NCBI RefSeq assembly: GCF_014529705.1
Contig: NZ_JAANIH010000001.1
Location: 62,001-126,000, forward strand
Source of the DNA: Bradyrhizobium campsiandrae
GTDB lineage: Bacteria > Pseudomonadota > Alphaproteobacteria > Rhizobiales > Xanthobacteraceae
DNA: 64,000 nt
Direction of reading: 5' to 3'
Shown: positions 34,352 to 43,630 of the stretch, piece after piece
Layout of the letters: every line of letters begins with the position of its first letter
How positions within the stretch are numbered: position 1 is the first letter of the stretch
Notes under the pieces: generated by a model
The model's database searches: none
What the model saw: only the letters and a program-made list of their open reading frames with translations
Told to the model about the DNA's origin: nothing
Program-made: the position numbers and the translations under genes

Positions 34352-35956
34352 TCATCCGCCTCTAGCAGCTTCCAAGGCCTGCGGCGTATCGATATCCAGG
34401 AACGCGCTCTCGCCATCGACAGGCACTTCGGCCACCGCTTCCGCGTGCTTGGCAATCAAATGACGCGCGCCGACGTCGCCGTCGAGCGTCATCAATTCCC
34501 TGAAGAAGCGGCGCGACCACAGCACGGGATTGCCGCGGCGGCCTTCGCTGACCGGCACGACGATGAGATTGCCGCGGTCCGGCGCAAAGCTGTCGATGAG
34601 CCTGTCGATCAGGCCGGCATTGATCAGCGGCATGTCGCCAAGGCAAACCACGGCACCGTCGCAAGCCTCGGACACGGCGGCGATGCCTGCTTTGACCGAG
34701 CTCGCGATGCCACCTGCAAAATCAGGATTCTTGACGAAGCGCACCTTCAGGCCCTGCAGCGCCTGCTCGACCAGTTCGGTCTGGTGGCCGGTGACGACGA
34801 TCACCTCGGATGCCCTCGACGCCAGCGCCTGCTCGGTCGCGATCCGCACCAGCTTCTTGCCGTCGAGCTCGGCGAGCAACTTGTTCGGACCGCCCATCCG
34901 GGTCGAGCGACCCGCGGCGAGCACGATGGCGCCGACCTGCCTGTTACCCTCGGTCTCGGGCTTTGCACGCGGCTGGGGACGCGTCACGATCTCCATCAAG
35001 AGGCCGCCGACGCCCATGCCCATCAGCTCGGAGCGCGTCACCTTGATGCCGGCAAGCAGCCGCATCAGCACCCAGTCAAAGCCGTTCTCGACCGGCGAGC
35101 GCGCGCAGCCCGGCGCGCCTAGCACCGGCACGCTGCCGGCGCGTGCGATCAGAAGCAAATTGCCGGGATCGACCGGCATGCCGAAATGCTCGATCTCGCC
35201 GCCGATCCCTATCACCGCCGCAGGAATGACGTCGCGGCGGTCGGCGATCGCGGACGCGCCGAACACGATCACGAGCTCCGCACCTACTCCGAGCAATTCC
35301 TTGATCGCGGCCGACAGCGCCTGCTCCTCATGCGGGACCCGCCGCTCGGCGATAATGCTGGCGCCAGCCGGCGCGAGCCGCTCGGCGGTGACGCGTAGCG
35401 TCTTGTCGATCACCTTGGACGACAGGCCCGGCAGCAGCGTGGAGACCACGCCGACACGCTTGATGACGTAGGGCGCGATTTTCAGCACATCGTGGCCGGC
35501 GGCCTTCACCGCGGCGTCGCGCAAGGAGCCTTCGACCCCGAACGGAATGATCTTGACGGTGCCGACCATCTCGCCTTCGACCACCGGCTTGAACGCCGAG
35601 AGCGTGGCAAAGGTGATGGCCTCGTCGACATTGTTGATGCGGTCGACCGCGGCCCGGTCGATTACCAGCACGCCCGGCTGCGCGGCAAACAGGTTGGCGC
35701 GGCCGGTAAAGGCGCGCTCGACATGAATGCCCGCACCGCCAATGGCGAGCGCAATGCTGGCCGCAGCGACGTCCTCGGAGACGTCGCCCGCCTCCATGCG
35801 CACGACGACGATGTCCTTGATGCCTGCTCGCTCCAATGCTTCGACCTCGGCTGGGCCGATGGTCGTGCCTTTCTTCAGCACCAGCGGGCCCTGGCGCAGG
35901 GTGTGCACGGTCACCCCGCCGATCGCATCCTTCGGGCTCGCCGGGCCGAACTTCAT
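34352..35956 (-). CDS. Molybdopterin-binding domain fused to MobA-like NTP transferase
   Basis: A 534-residue fusion. Residues about 1-340 are a MoCF-biosynthesis/MoeA-like domain (VIVFGASAIADRRDVIPAAV, the GGxS-like region, and PGNLLLIARAGSVPVLGAPGCARS). Residues about 347-530 are a MobA/MocA nucleotidyltransferase: IVLAAGRSTRMGGPNKLLAELDGK is the NTP-binding loop and VVCLGDMPLINAG the metal Asp. It likely attaches CMP or GMP to molybdopterin for a hydroxylase. It starts in an ATGA overlap with the XdhC gene at the end of the cox cluster. Confidence 0.88.
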   Translation of the reverse strand: MKFGPASPKDAIGGVTVHTLRQGPLVLKKGTTIGPAEVEALERAGIKDIVVVRMEAGDVSEDVAAASIALAIGGAGIHVERAFTGRANLFAAQPGVLVIDRAAVDRINNVDEAITFATLSAFKPVVEGEMVGTVKIIPFGVEGSLRDAAVKAAGHDVLKIAPYVIKRVGVVSTLLPGLSSKVIDKTLRVTAERLAPAGASIIAERRVPHEEQALSAAIKELLGVGAELVIVFGASAIADRRDVIPAAVIGIGGEIEHFGMPVDPGNLLLIARAGSVPVLGAPGCARSPVENGFDWVLMRLLAGIKVTRSELMGMGVGGLLMEIVTRPQPRAKPETEGNRQVGAIVLAAGRSTRMGGPNKLLAELDGKKLVRIATEQALASRASEVIVVTGHQTELVEQALQGLKVRFVKNPDFAGGIASSVKAGIAAVSEACDGAVVCLGDMPLINAGLIDRLIDSFAPDRGNLIVVPVSEGRRGNPVLWSRRFFRELMTLDGDVGARHLIAKHAEAVAEVPVDGESAFLDIDTPQALEAARGG

Positions 35957-36654
35957 GCTGCTTCTTCTTTTTCCTTGGGTGGCAGACGGAGCACCGCCGT
36001 AATCTCGGCCATGATCGCCACCGCAATCTCGGACGGCGAGACCGCGCCGATCGCGAGCCCGATCGGCGCGTGGATGCGCGCGATGTCACTGTCCTTGGCG
36101 CCCTGCGCCCGCAAGCGGTCGCCGCGCTTGGCATGCGTCTTCCGCGAGCCGAGCGCGCCGATGTAGAAGCAGTTGCGTTCGAAGGCATGGAGCAGCGCGG
36201 GATCGTCGATCTTGGGATCGTGCGTCACCGCGACGAAAGCCGTATAGGCATCGACATTGAGCGGCGGCAGCGCGGTATCAGGCCATTCCGCGATCAGCGG
36301 AATGTCGGGGAAGCGCTCGGGGCTCGCAAAGGCCGTGCGCGGATCGATAACGGTGACGTCATAGCCGAGCGAGCGCGCCAGCGGCGCCAGCGCCTGGCTG
36401 ATATGGACGGCGCCGACGATGACGAGCTTTGCAGTCGGCGCGTAAACGTTGAAAAACAGCTTCTTGCCGCCGGCCTCGACACTGGCGCTCTTGCCCATGC
36501 GAAGCTGTTTGTCCAATTCCGCGCGCAGCGGATCCTTGGCGAAATCAGCCGCCTTCACCAGGCGCTGCTCGCCACTCTCGGTGTCGGTCACCAAAATCAC
36601 AGGCCGGCGCGCGGCGCGCTCGGCGTTGAGTTCGTGCAAAATTGCGAGCTTCAC
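35953..36654 (-). CDS. XdhC family protein, C-terminal (Rossmann) type
   Basis: A 233-residue protein of the XdhC_C class: VIVGAVHISQALAPLARSLGYDVTVIDPR is the Rossmann core, and AVTHDPKIDDPALLHAF and CFYIGALGSRKTHAKR are the family's conserved blocks. XdhC proteins carry or insert the sulfurated molybdenum cofactor into hydroxylases. The N-terminal half is encoded by the separate gene directly upstream (2-base gap), so XdhC is split here. Confidence 0.9.
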   Translation of the reverse strand: MKLAILHELNAERAARRPVILVTDTESGEQRLVKAADFAKDPLRAELDKQLRMGKSASVEAGGKKLFFNVYAPTAKLVIVGAVHISQALAPLARSLGYDVTVIDPRTAFASPERFPDIPLIAEWPDTALPPLNVDAYTAFVAVTHDPKIDDPALLHAFERNCFYIGALGSRKTHAKRGDRLRAQGAKDSDIARIHAPIGLAIGAVSPSEIAVAIMAEITAVLRLPPKEKEEAA

Positions 36655-36656
36655 GG

Positions 36657-36980
36657 CTAGCCGACCTTCTCGACGAAGACGCGGATGGTGCCACCGCAGG
36701 ACAGTCCGACATTCCAGGCGGTCTCGTCGGCGACGCCGAACTCGAGCATCTTCGGCTTGCCGCTCTCGATCACGTCCATGGCCTCGGTGACCACGGCGCC
36801 CTCGACGCAGCCGCCGGAGACGGACCCTAAGAACGTGCCCTCGTCATTGATGACGAGGCTCGAGCCTGCCGGCCGCGGGGCCGAGCCCCAGGTCTCGACG
36901 ACAGTGGCCAGCGCGACGCCACGGCCGGCCTTCTGCCAGTCTTCCGCCGCCTTCAGAATATCCTCGTCGCGATCGAGCAT
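36657..36980 (-). CDS. XdhC/CoxI N-terminal family protein
   Basis: A 107-residue protein corresponding to the XdhC_CoxI domain: ALATVVETWGSAPRPAGSSLVI and GSVSGGCVEGAVV are its conserved blocks, and LSCGGTIRVFVE the end. It works with the Rossmann half encoded next. It lies between coxE-like and xdhC genes in the maturation operon. Confidence 0.9.
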   Translation of the reverse strand: MLDRDEDILKAAEDWQKAGRGVALATVVETWGSAPRPAGSSLVINDEGTFLGSVSGGCVEGAVVTEAMDVIESGKPKMLEFGVADETAWNVGLSCGGTIRVFVEKVG

Positions 36981-36990
36981 GGTGGGCCTC

Positions 36991-38193
36991 TCAAGCTGCG
37001 GAACGGATCAGGCTGCGGTGATGCGGCGGCAGCGGCCGCGAGAGCGTCGTGATCAGCTCCTGGATCGAACTCAAATTATGTACCGGGCGGAATTCGTCAA
37101 CGTGCGGGAGCATCATTTTGATGCCCTGGGCCTTGGCCTCGAAGCCGCCGAACCGCAGCAAGGGGTTGAGCCAGATCAGCCGCCGGCAGGAGCGGTGCAG
37201 CCGGTCCATCTCGAAGGCGAGCTTGGAATCGGCCTCCCGCTCCAGCCCGTCCGAGATCAGCAGCACGATGGCGCCCTGGCTGAGCACGCGCCGCGCCCAC
37301 AATTTGTTGAAATTGTGCAGCGAGGCCGAGATTCGCGTGCCGCCGGCCCAGTCCTCGACCGCCGCCGAGCAGCTTGCCAGCGCCTCGTCGGGGTCGCGCT
37401 GGCGCAGCGCGCGGGTGACGTTGGTGAGGCGGGTGCCGAACAGGAACACCGAGACGCGCTTGCGCGCGTCACCGATGGCATGGAGGAAATGCAGGAACAG
37501 GCGAGTATACTCGCTCATCGAGCCGGAGATGTCGAGCAGCGCCACGATCGGCGCCGGCTTCTCGATCCGCCCGAGGCGATGGATGTCGATGATGTCGCCG
37601 CCGGTGCGCAAGGATGCCCGCAGCGTGCGGCGCATGTCGAGCCGCAGGCCGCGCGGATCGGGCAGGTAGCGGCGCGTCAGCAGCTCTGCCTGCGGCAGGC
37701 GCATCAACTCGATGGCGCGGAGCGCTTCGGCGATCTCCGCCGCACTCATCTGCGCAAAATCCTTCTTCTGCAGGATTTCCTTGTCGGAGACCGACAGGCG
37801 CAGATCCTGCTCCTGGTGCTGCGGCGTCTCGGTCATCCGCGGCTGCGACATCGCCTCCTGGACGCGGCGCGCGGCGGCCGGCGGCTTCTTCTTGGCGCTG
37901 TCAGGCAGCGGCACCGAATCCAGCATATGCTTCCACTCCTCCGAGGCGCGGAAGAACAGGTTGAAGGCCTGCTTGAAGATCAGCGCATGCTCGTGGCGCT
38001 TGACGAAGATCGCCTCCAGCGTGGTGAAGACGTCGGCGCGGTTGCCGATGTCGATCACCTGCAGCGCGCTCATCGCATCGATGACGGCACCGGGCCCGAC
38101 CGGCATGCCGGTGGCGCGGAGCGCACGGGCAAAGCCGACGATGTTATCGGCGAACTGCTCGGTCTTTTCGGGCGCGAGGTGGTTGATGGCCAT
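36991..38193 (-). CDS. coxE: VWA domain protein, CoxE-like
   Basis: A 400-residue protein. The C-terminal half is a VWA domain with the MIDAS start IVALLDISGSMSEYTRLFL and later LLISDGLE. The N-terminal half has the CoxE helical region. CoxE acts with the MoxR-type ATPase CoxD in assembling the [CuSMoO2]-type or related Mo active site of CO dehydrogenase and relatives. It is 10 bases upstream of the coxI-like gene. A composite palindromic repeat separates it from coxD. Confidence 0.9.
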   Translation of the reverse strand: MAINHLAPEKTEQFADNIVGFARALRATGMPVGPGAVIDAMSALQVIDIGNRADVFTTLEAIFVKRHEHALIFKQAFNLFFRASEEWKHMLDSVPLPDSAKKKPPAAARRVQEAMSQPRMTETPQHQEQDLRLSVSDKEILQKKDFAQMSAAEIAEALRAIELMRLPQAELLTRRYLPDPRGLRLDMRRTLRASLRTGGDIIDIHRLGRIEKPAPIVALLDISGSMSEYTRLFLHFLHAIGDARKRVSVFLFGTRLTNVTRALRQRDPDEALASCSAAVEDWAGGTRISASLHNFNKLWARRVLSQGAIVLLISDGLEREADSKLAFEMDRLHRSCRRLIWLNPLLRFGGFEAKAQGIKMMLPHVDEFRPVHNLSSIQELITTLSRPLPPHHRSLIRSAA

Positions 38194-38210
38194 GCGTTCA
38201 CACTTTCAGC

Positions 38211-38339
38211 CGTCATTCCGGGGCGCGCCGATTTGGGCGCGAGCTACGGTGCGCAATTGCGCACCTGAGAATCCATCCATCCACCAACACTGCGGCCCAA
38301 TGGATTCCGGGTTGGCGCGACGCGCGCCCCGGAATGACG
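38211..38339. repeat. Composite palindromic repeat inside the cox cluster
   Basis: The outer arms are perfect 17-mers: the left begins CGTCATTCCGG (38211-38227), and its reverse complement ends at 38339. Nested within are an 18-bp perfect palindrome (38248-38265, GGTGCGCAA / TTGCGCACC) and an 8-bp pair GAATCCAT / ATGGATTC (38269-38276 and 38300-38307). It fills the gap between the coxD-like and coxE-like genes. The style matches dispersed repeats in this bacterial group; copy number cannot be judged here. Confidence 0.8.
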
Positions 38340-38352
38340 AGCCGACGCGAGA

Positions 38353-39261
38353 TCAATTCTCGCTCGTCGCTTCCTTCAGCACCTTCTGCAGGGTGTCGCC
38401 CTGCATGCGGGTGATGTCGTCCTGGTATTTGAGCAGCGCGCCCAGCGTGTCGCCGACCACTTGCGGGGTCAGCGAGCGGGCATCGAGCTCGGACAGCGCG
38501 GTGGCCCAGTCGATGGTCTCGGCGACGCCAGGCGATTTGTAAAAGTCCTGGTTGCGCAACGCCTGCACGAAGCGGACGACCTGCTGCGACAGTTTGGCGG
38601 AGATGCCGGGGACGCGGGTCTTGACGATCGCGAGCTCGCGCTCCGCGGCGGGATAATCCACCCAATGATAGAGACAGCGCCGCTTCAGCGCGTCGTGGAT
38701 CTCGCGGGTCCGGTTCGAGGTGATGATGACGATCGGCGGGTGCGGCGCCTTGACAGTGCCGAATTCGGGGATCGTGACCTGGAAGTCGCTGAGGATTTCG
38801 AGCAGGTAAGCTTCGAATGCCTCGTCGGCGCGGTCGAGCTCGTCGATCAAGAGCACCGGCGGGCCGGCGACATCAGGCTCCAGCGCCTGCAGCAGCGGCC
38901 GCTTGATCATGTAGCGGTCGGCGAAGATGTCGCTCGAGAGCTGCTCGCGATCGGTGTCGCCGGCGGCTTCCGCCATCCGGATTGCGATCATCTGCGCCGC
39001 GCTGTTCCACTCATAGACCGCCGAGGAGACGTCGAGACCTTCGTAGCACTGCAAACGAATCAGCTTTCGACCCAACGCCGCCGACAGCACTTTCGCGATC
39101 TCGGTCTTGCCGACGCCGGCCTCCCCTTCGAGAAACAGCGGCCGGCCCATGCGCAGCGAGAGATACGTCACCGTCGCCAGCGACCGCTCGGCGAGATAGC
39201 CGCGCGAGGTCAAGAGTTCGAGCATCGCATCGACCGATGCCGGCAAGGTCGCTGAGGTCAT
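38353..39261 (-). CDS. coxD: MoxR-family AAA ATPase, CoxD-like
   Basis: A 302-residue ATPase. Walker A is GEAGVGKTE (about residues 45-53), Walker B is LLIDELDRADEAFEAYLLEIL, and IITSNRTREIHDALKRRC holds sensor and arginine-finger regions. CoxD is an AAA chaperone that works with CoxE on the active site of Mo-hydroxylases. It is the third of the maturation genes after coxS and coxM. Confidence 0.92.
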   Translation of the reverse strand: MTSATLPASVDAMLELLTSRGYLAERSLATVTYLSLRMGRPLFLEGEAGVGKTEIAKVLSAALGRKLIRLQCYEGLDVSSAVYEWNSAAQMIAIRMAEAAGDTDREQLSSDIFADRYMIKRPLLQALEPDVAGPPVLLIDELDRADEAFEAYLLEILSDFQVTIPEFGTVKAPHPPIVIITSNRTREIHDALKRRCLYHWVDYPAAERELAIVKTRVPGISAKLSQQVVRFVQALRNQDFYKSPGVAETIDWATALSELDARSLTPQVVGDTLGALLKYQDDITRMQGDTLQKVLKEATSEN

Positions 39262-39321
39262 GAAAAGCCAGTCTCGTTTGCGCCCTCATCGGGACAAGTG
39301 GGGCCGAGAAGTGAGGTCACC

Positions 39322-40128
39322 TCACTCCTTGGCGTTGGCCGCGTCGAGCGCGCGCCGAGTCAGCACGCCGATGAGATGCGCGCGGTATTCGGCACTGCCA
39401 TGGATGTCGCTGTTGAGCCCCTCGGCGGGCACCTCGATGCCATCGAGCACCTTCGACGAGAATCGCTTCTTCAGCGCCTCCTCGAACGCCTCGACGCGGA
39501 ACACGCCGTTCGAGCCGGCACCGGTAACGGCGACGCGCACATCCGAGGGCCGCCGCGCCACGAAGACGCCGACCAGCGCATAGCGCGAGGCCTGGTTGCG
39601 GAACTTGATGTAGGCGGCTTTCTTCGGCAGCGGGAACATCACCTTCGTGATGATCTCGTCCGCCTCCAGCGCGGTCGAGAACAGGCCCTGGAAATATTCC
39701 TCGGCCTTGAGACGGCGCTTATTGGTGACGATGGTCGCGCCCAGCGCGAGCACCGCGGCCGGATAGTCGGCGGTCGGGTCGTTGTTGGCGAGCGAGCCGC
39801 CGATGGTGCCGCGATGGCGCACGGCGGGGTCGCCGATCTGACTGGCGAGATCGGCCAGCGCCGGGATCGCCTCGCCGACGATGGCCGACGTCGCGACCTC
39901 CGCATGCTTGGCGGTGGCGCCGATCGCCAGCGAACGCCCCTTCATCTCGATCGTGTTCAGCCCCTCGATGTGGGAGAGGTCGACCAGATGCGGCGGGCTC
40001 GCCAGCCGCTGCTTCATGACGGGAATCAGCGTGTGGCCGCCGGCGATCACCTTGGCGTCTTCGTTCTTCACCAGGAGATTGGCGGCCTGCCGGACGGTCC
40101 CGGGGCGGTGATATTTGAATTCGTACAT
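39322..40128 (-). CDS. coxM: FAD-binding medium subunit of a Mo hydroxylase, CoxM-like
   Basis: A 268-residue protein. KYHRPGTVRQAANLLVKNEDAKVIAGGHTLIPVMKQRL contains the FAD-binding AGGHT(L) loop, and GDPAVRHRGTIGGSLANNDPTADYPAAVLAL the second FAD motif TIGGSLANNDP. The subunit passes electrons between FAD and the iron-sulfur clusters of the small subunit. It lies 30 bases downstream of coxS. The catalytic large subunit gene is not here. Confidence 0.93.
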   Translation of the reverse strand: MYEFKYHRPGTVRQAANLLVKNEDAKVIAGGHTLIPVMKQRLASPPHLVDLSHIEGLNTIEMKGRSLAIGATAKHAEVATSAIVGEAIPALADLASQIGDPAVRHRGTIGGSLANNDPTADYPAAVLALGATIVTNKRRLKAEEYFQGLFSTALEADEIITKVMFPLPKKAAYIKFRNQASRYALVGVFVARRPSDVRVAVTGAGSNGVFRVEAFEEALKKRFSSKVLDGIEVPAEGLNSDIHGSAEYRAHLIGVLTRRALDAANAKE

Positions 40129-40158
40129 GAGGGTGTCCTGATCGCGGAGGGCGCGCGG

Positions 40159-40644
<486 letters not shown>

Positions 40645-40665
40645 AAGCACTCTCTATCAGCGCCC

Positions 40666-40732
40666 CGACGGGTCCCGTCGAAGCGGTTCTTTCTTATAAT
40701 TATTCCAACCCATCATATGGGCCATTATGGCC
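40666..40732 (-). promoter_or_regulatory. Three palindromes upstream of coxS
   Basis: CGACGGG-T-CCCGTCG lies at 40666-40680, CCCAT-CAT-ATGGG at 40709-40721, and GGCCAT-T-ATGGCC at 40720-40732. Between them, on the minus strand, is AT-rich sequence with a TATAAG hexamer, a possible -10. A separate coxS promoter with operator sites, and a hairpin in its leader, is a reasonable reading but unproven. Confidence 0.5.
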
Positions 40733-40783
40733 GGGGGCAACATTGCCCCCAGCGCAAGGTGCCATGACGGAAAGCAAGGGCGA

Positions 40784-41230
40784 TCAGCCCTGTACCGCCT
40801 TGGCGAAATTCGCGAAAAACTCGTCGGCCAGCTTCTTGGCGGTGCCGTTGATCAGGCGCTGCCCGAGCTGCGCCAACTTGCCGCCGATCTGCGCCTCGAC
40901 GTCGTAGGAGAGCAGTGTACCGCCATCCTTCTCGGCAAGCTTGACCACTGCACCGCCCTTGGCAAAGCCGGCCACGCCACCCTCACCTTCGCCCGAGATC
41001 TTGTACCCGTTCGGCGGGTCGAGATCTGAGAGCGTCACCTTGCCCTTGAAGCGCGCCGACACCGGCCCGACCTTCATCTTCGCCGTGGCGCGAAAACCGC
41101 CGTCATCGGTCTTCTCCAGCTCCTCGCAGCCGGGGATGCAGGCCTTCAGCACCGCGGGGTCGTTGAGCTTTTCCCAGACCGCCTCGCGCGGGGCCGCGAG
41201 CTGGACTTCGCCGTTCATCGTCATGGCCAT
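40784..41230 (-). CDS. coxG: CoxG-like SRPBCC protein
   Basis: A 148-residue protein from ATG 41230 with GGAGG six bases upstream. NGEVQLAAPREAVWEKLNDPAVLKACIPGCEELE is the CoxG signature, KVGPVSARFKGKVTL and GISG-like GYKISGEGEGGVAGFAKGGA follow. CoxG recruits CO dehydrogenase to the membrane in Afipia carboxidovorans (established for that organism). It is the first gene of the cluster, divergent from pcaB. Confidence 0.9.
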   Translation of the reverse strand: MAMTMNGEVQLAAPREAVWEKLNDPAVLKACIPGCEELEKTDDGGFRATAKMKVGPVSARFKGKVTLSDLDPPNGYKISGEGEGGVAGFAKGGAVVKLAEKDGGTLLSYDVEAQIGGKLAQLGQRLINGTAKKLADEFFANFAKAVQG

Positions 41231-41247
41231 GGGGCGCCTCCCGGGTA

Positions 41248-41295
41248 TCGGACTTGGATCGTATCGGACTTGGACCGCATCAGACTTGGATCGCA
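41248..41295. repeat. Three 16-bp direct repeats upstream of coxG
   Basis: TCGGACTTGGATCGTA, TCGGACTTGGACCGCA and TCAGACTTGGATCGCA follow one another at 41248, 41264 and 41280, with a TCAGA remnant after. They lie 18 bases upstream of the coxG start and within the coxG-pcaB divergent region, so they may be binding sites or a short tandem expansion. Confidence 0.7.
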
Positions 41296-41446
41296 TCAGA
41301 ATAATATTGCTCAAGTAACGCACGAAGGCGGCAAAGGAAAGGGCGGCCTCCGGTCACGTGCAATGCATATTCGCATCTGCAAAAAGCCTTGTGCTGATGG
41401 TCAGGGATTGGCAGAGCCTGATCATGGTGATTAGGTCTCGCGCAAC

Positions 41447-42802
41447 ATGAGCACAACCCTCTCCCCCCTGCTTGCGCCGATGCTGTCGAGCGCAGCCATG
41501 CGCACCATCTGCGACGACCGGTCCACACTGCAGAACATGCTCGATTTCGAGGCAGCCCTGGCCCGGGCCGAGGCCGCCACTTGTGTGATTCCCGCATCCG
41601 CCGTCGGCCCGATCGAAGCCGCCTGCAAGGCCGATTGCTTCGACGTGACGACCTTGGCCGAGGCTGCGACCCGGTCGGGAAATCTCGCGATTCCCCTGAT
41701 CAAGATGCTGACCGCCAATGTCGGCAAGGCCGACGTCGAGGCTGCACGCTACGTGCATTGGGGCGCGACCAGCCAGGACGTCATCGACACCGCGACCATG
41801 CTCGGCTTGCGCGCGGCCATCGATGCGCTGGACACCGACCTCAGCCGCGCCATCAAGGGCTTTGCCGCGCTCGCCCGCGCGCACCGCGACACCGCGATGG
41901 TGGCGCGGACCTGGCTCCAGCACGCGCTGCCGATGCCGTTCGGGCTCAAGGCCGCTGAATATGCCTCCAGCCTCGCCCGCGCCCGCTGCCGCCTGCGCCG
42001 GCTTCGCCGCGAGGGCCTCGCTCTGCAATTTGGTGGCGCCGCCGGCACGCTTGCAGCGCTCGGCGACGTCGGGCTCGCCGTCGCCGAACGGCTGGCACAG
42101 GAGCTGAACCTGCCACTGCCCGAGGCCCCCTGGCACACCCATCGCGACCGCATCGCGGAAGCCGCGTCAAGCCTCGCAATACTTGCCGGCAGCTGCGGCA
42201 AGATCGCGCGCGACGTCTCGCTGATGATGCAGACCGATGTCGGCGAAGCGTTCGAACCTGCCGGAGAGGGCCGCGGCGGCTCCTCGACCATGCCGCACAA
42301 GCGCAACCCGGTCGCGGCCGCAAGCGCCCTCGGCTGCGCCACCATGGCGCCGCAGCTTGCCGCGACGATCTTCGCAGCCCAGGTCCAGGACCACGAGCGC
42401 AGCGCCGGGCCCTGGCATGCGGAATGGCCGACATTGCCGCAATTGATGCTGGTCACCTCGGGCGCACTTGCCGCCATCGTCGACATTGCCGAAGGCCTCG
42501 ACGTCGATGCCGCGCGCATGCGCAGCAACCTCAACGCGACGCACGGCCTGATCATGGCGGAAGCCGTGACCTTTGCCCTCGCCGACAGGATCGGCAAGAG
42601 CGAGGCACATCATCTCATCGAGGCCGCCAGCAAGCGCGCCGTGGCCGAGAAGAAGCATCTGCGCGAGGTGCTGTCGGCCGATTCGCAGGTGACGGCACAT
42701 CTGGCGCCGGAGAAAATTGCGGCATTGTTCGAGCCGATGGCCTATCAAGGATCGTCACAGGCCTTGATCGATCGCCTGCTCGACAGCCTCGACCGCGAAT
42801 AA
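41447..42802 (+). CDS. pcaB: 3-carboxy-cis,cis-muconate cycloisomerase
   Basis: A 451-residue enzyme of the fumarase/aspartase superfamily. VHWGATSQDVIDTATML and the signature GGSSTMPHKRNPVAA are present, with RTWLQHALPMPFGLKAA between. The length fits PcaB rather than argininosuccinate lyase. It cyclises 3-carboxymuconate to 4-carboxymuconolactone in the protocatechuate branch of the beta-ketoadipate pathway. pcaD and pcaC follow in the same direction; pcaGH are not in the window. Confidence 0.92.
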   Translation: MSTTLSPLLAPMLSSAAMRTICDDRSTLQNMLDFEAALARAEAATCVIPASAVGPIEAACKADCFDVTTLAEAATRSGNLAIPLIKMLTANVGKADVEAARYVHWGATSQDVIDTATMLGLRAAIDALDTDLSRAIKGFAALARAHRDTAMVARTWLQHALPMPFGLKAAEYASSLARARCRLRRLRREGLALQFGGAAGTLAALGDVGLAVAERLAQELNLPLPEAPWHTHRDRIAEAASSLAILAGSCGKIARDVSLMMQTDVGEAFEPAGEGRGGSSTMPHKRNPVAAASALGCATMAPQLAATIFAAQVQDHERSAGPWHAEWPTLPQLMLVTSGALAAIVDIAEGLDVDAARMRSNLNATHGLIMAEAVTFALADRIGKSEAHHLIEAASKRAVAEKKHLREVLSADSQVTAHLAPEKIAALFEPMAYQGSSQALIDRLLDSLDRE

Positions 42803-42822
42803 AGCCAAACGGAGACGCCGCA

Positions 42823-43605
42823 ATGCCCATGATCGATGCCGACGGCTGCCTGATCAACGTCTCCGTCGAGGGGCGCGATGGCGGGCCGACCCTGATGCTC
42901 TCCAATTCGCTCGGCTGCACGCTGCAGATGTGGGAGCCGCAGATGAAGGCGCTGACGCAGGTGTTCCGCGTCATCCGCTACGATCGCCGCGGCCACGGCA
43001 AGTCGAACGTTCCGCCCGGCCCCTACACGATGGAGCGCTTCGGCCGCGACGTGCTCGCAATTCTGGACGATCTTAACATCGAGAAGGTGCATTGGTGCGG
43101 CCTGTCGATGGGAGGCATGGTCGGGCAATGGCTGGGCGCCAATGCGCCCGAAAGATTCGGCAAGCTCATCCTCGCCAACACCTCCTGCTACTACGCCGAG
43201 CCGACCAGATGGCTGGAGCGCATCGAGGCGGTGAAGAAGGGCGGCATCGCGGCGGTCGCCGACGGCGTGATCGCGGGCTGGCTGACGCAGGATTTCCGCG
43301 ATCGCGAGCCTGACATCACCGCCAGGATGAAGGCGATGCTGCTCGCGACCCCGGTCGAAGGCTATCTTGCCTGCTGCGAGGCGCTGTCGAGGCTCGACCA
43401 GCGCGCGCTGCTGCCCAAGATCAAGAGCCCGACGCTGGTGATTGCCGGCCGCCACGATCAGGCAACCCCGATCTCGGCGGCCGAGCTGATCCGCTCGAGC
43501 ATTCCCGGTGCCAGCATGACCATCATCGACGCCGCCCACATTTCCAACGTCGAGCAGCCGCATGCGTTTACGGATGCGGTGGTTGGGTTCTTGACGCAGC
43601 GCTAG
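42823..43605 (+). CDS. pcaD: 3-oxoadipate enol-lactonase
   Basis: A 260-residue alpha/beta hydrolase from ATG 42823 with GGAGA upstream. The nucleophile is S95 in CGLSMGGMVG, the acid Asp is in IAGRHDQATP, and the His is in DAAHISNVEQP. VIRYDRRGHGKS is the typical oxyanion-side loop. It hydrolyses beta-ketoadipate enol-lactone. It lies between pcaB and pcaC, 20 and 25 bases away. Confidence 0.93.
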   Translation: MPMIDADGCLINVSVEGRDGGPTLMLSNSLGCTLQMWEPQMKALTQVFRVIRYDRRGHGKSNVPPGPYTMERFGRDVLAILDDLNIEKVHWCGLSMGGMVGQWLGANAPERFGKLILANTSCYYAEPTRWLERIEAVKKGGIAAVADGVIAGWLTQDFRDREPDITARMKAMLLATPVEGYLACCEALSRLDQRALLPKIKSPTLVIAGRHDQATPISAAELIRSSIPGASMTIIDAAHISNVEQPHAFTDAVVGFLTQR

Positions 43606-43630
43606 TCGCAGTGACGGAGAGGAGGATAGA

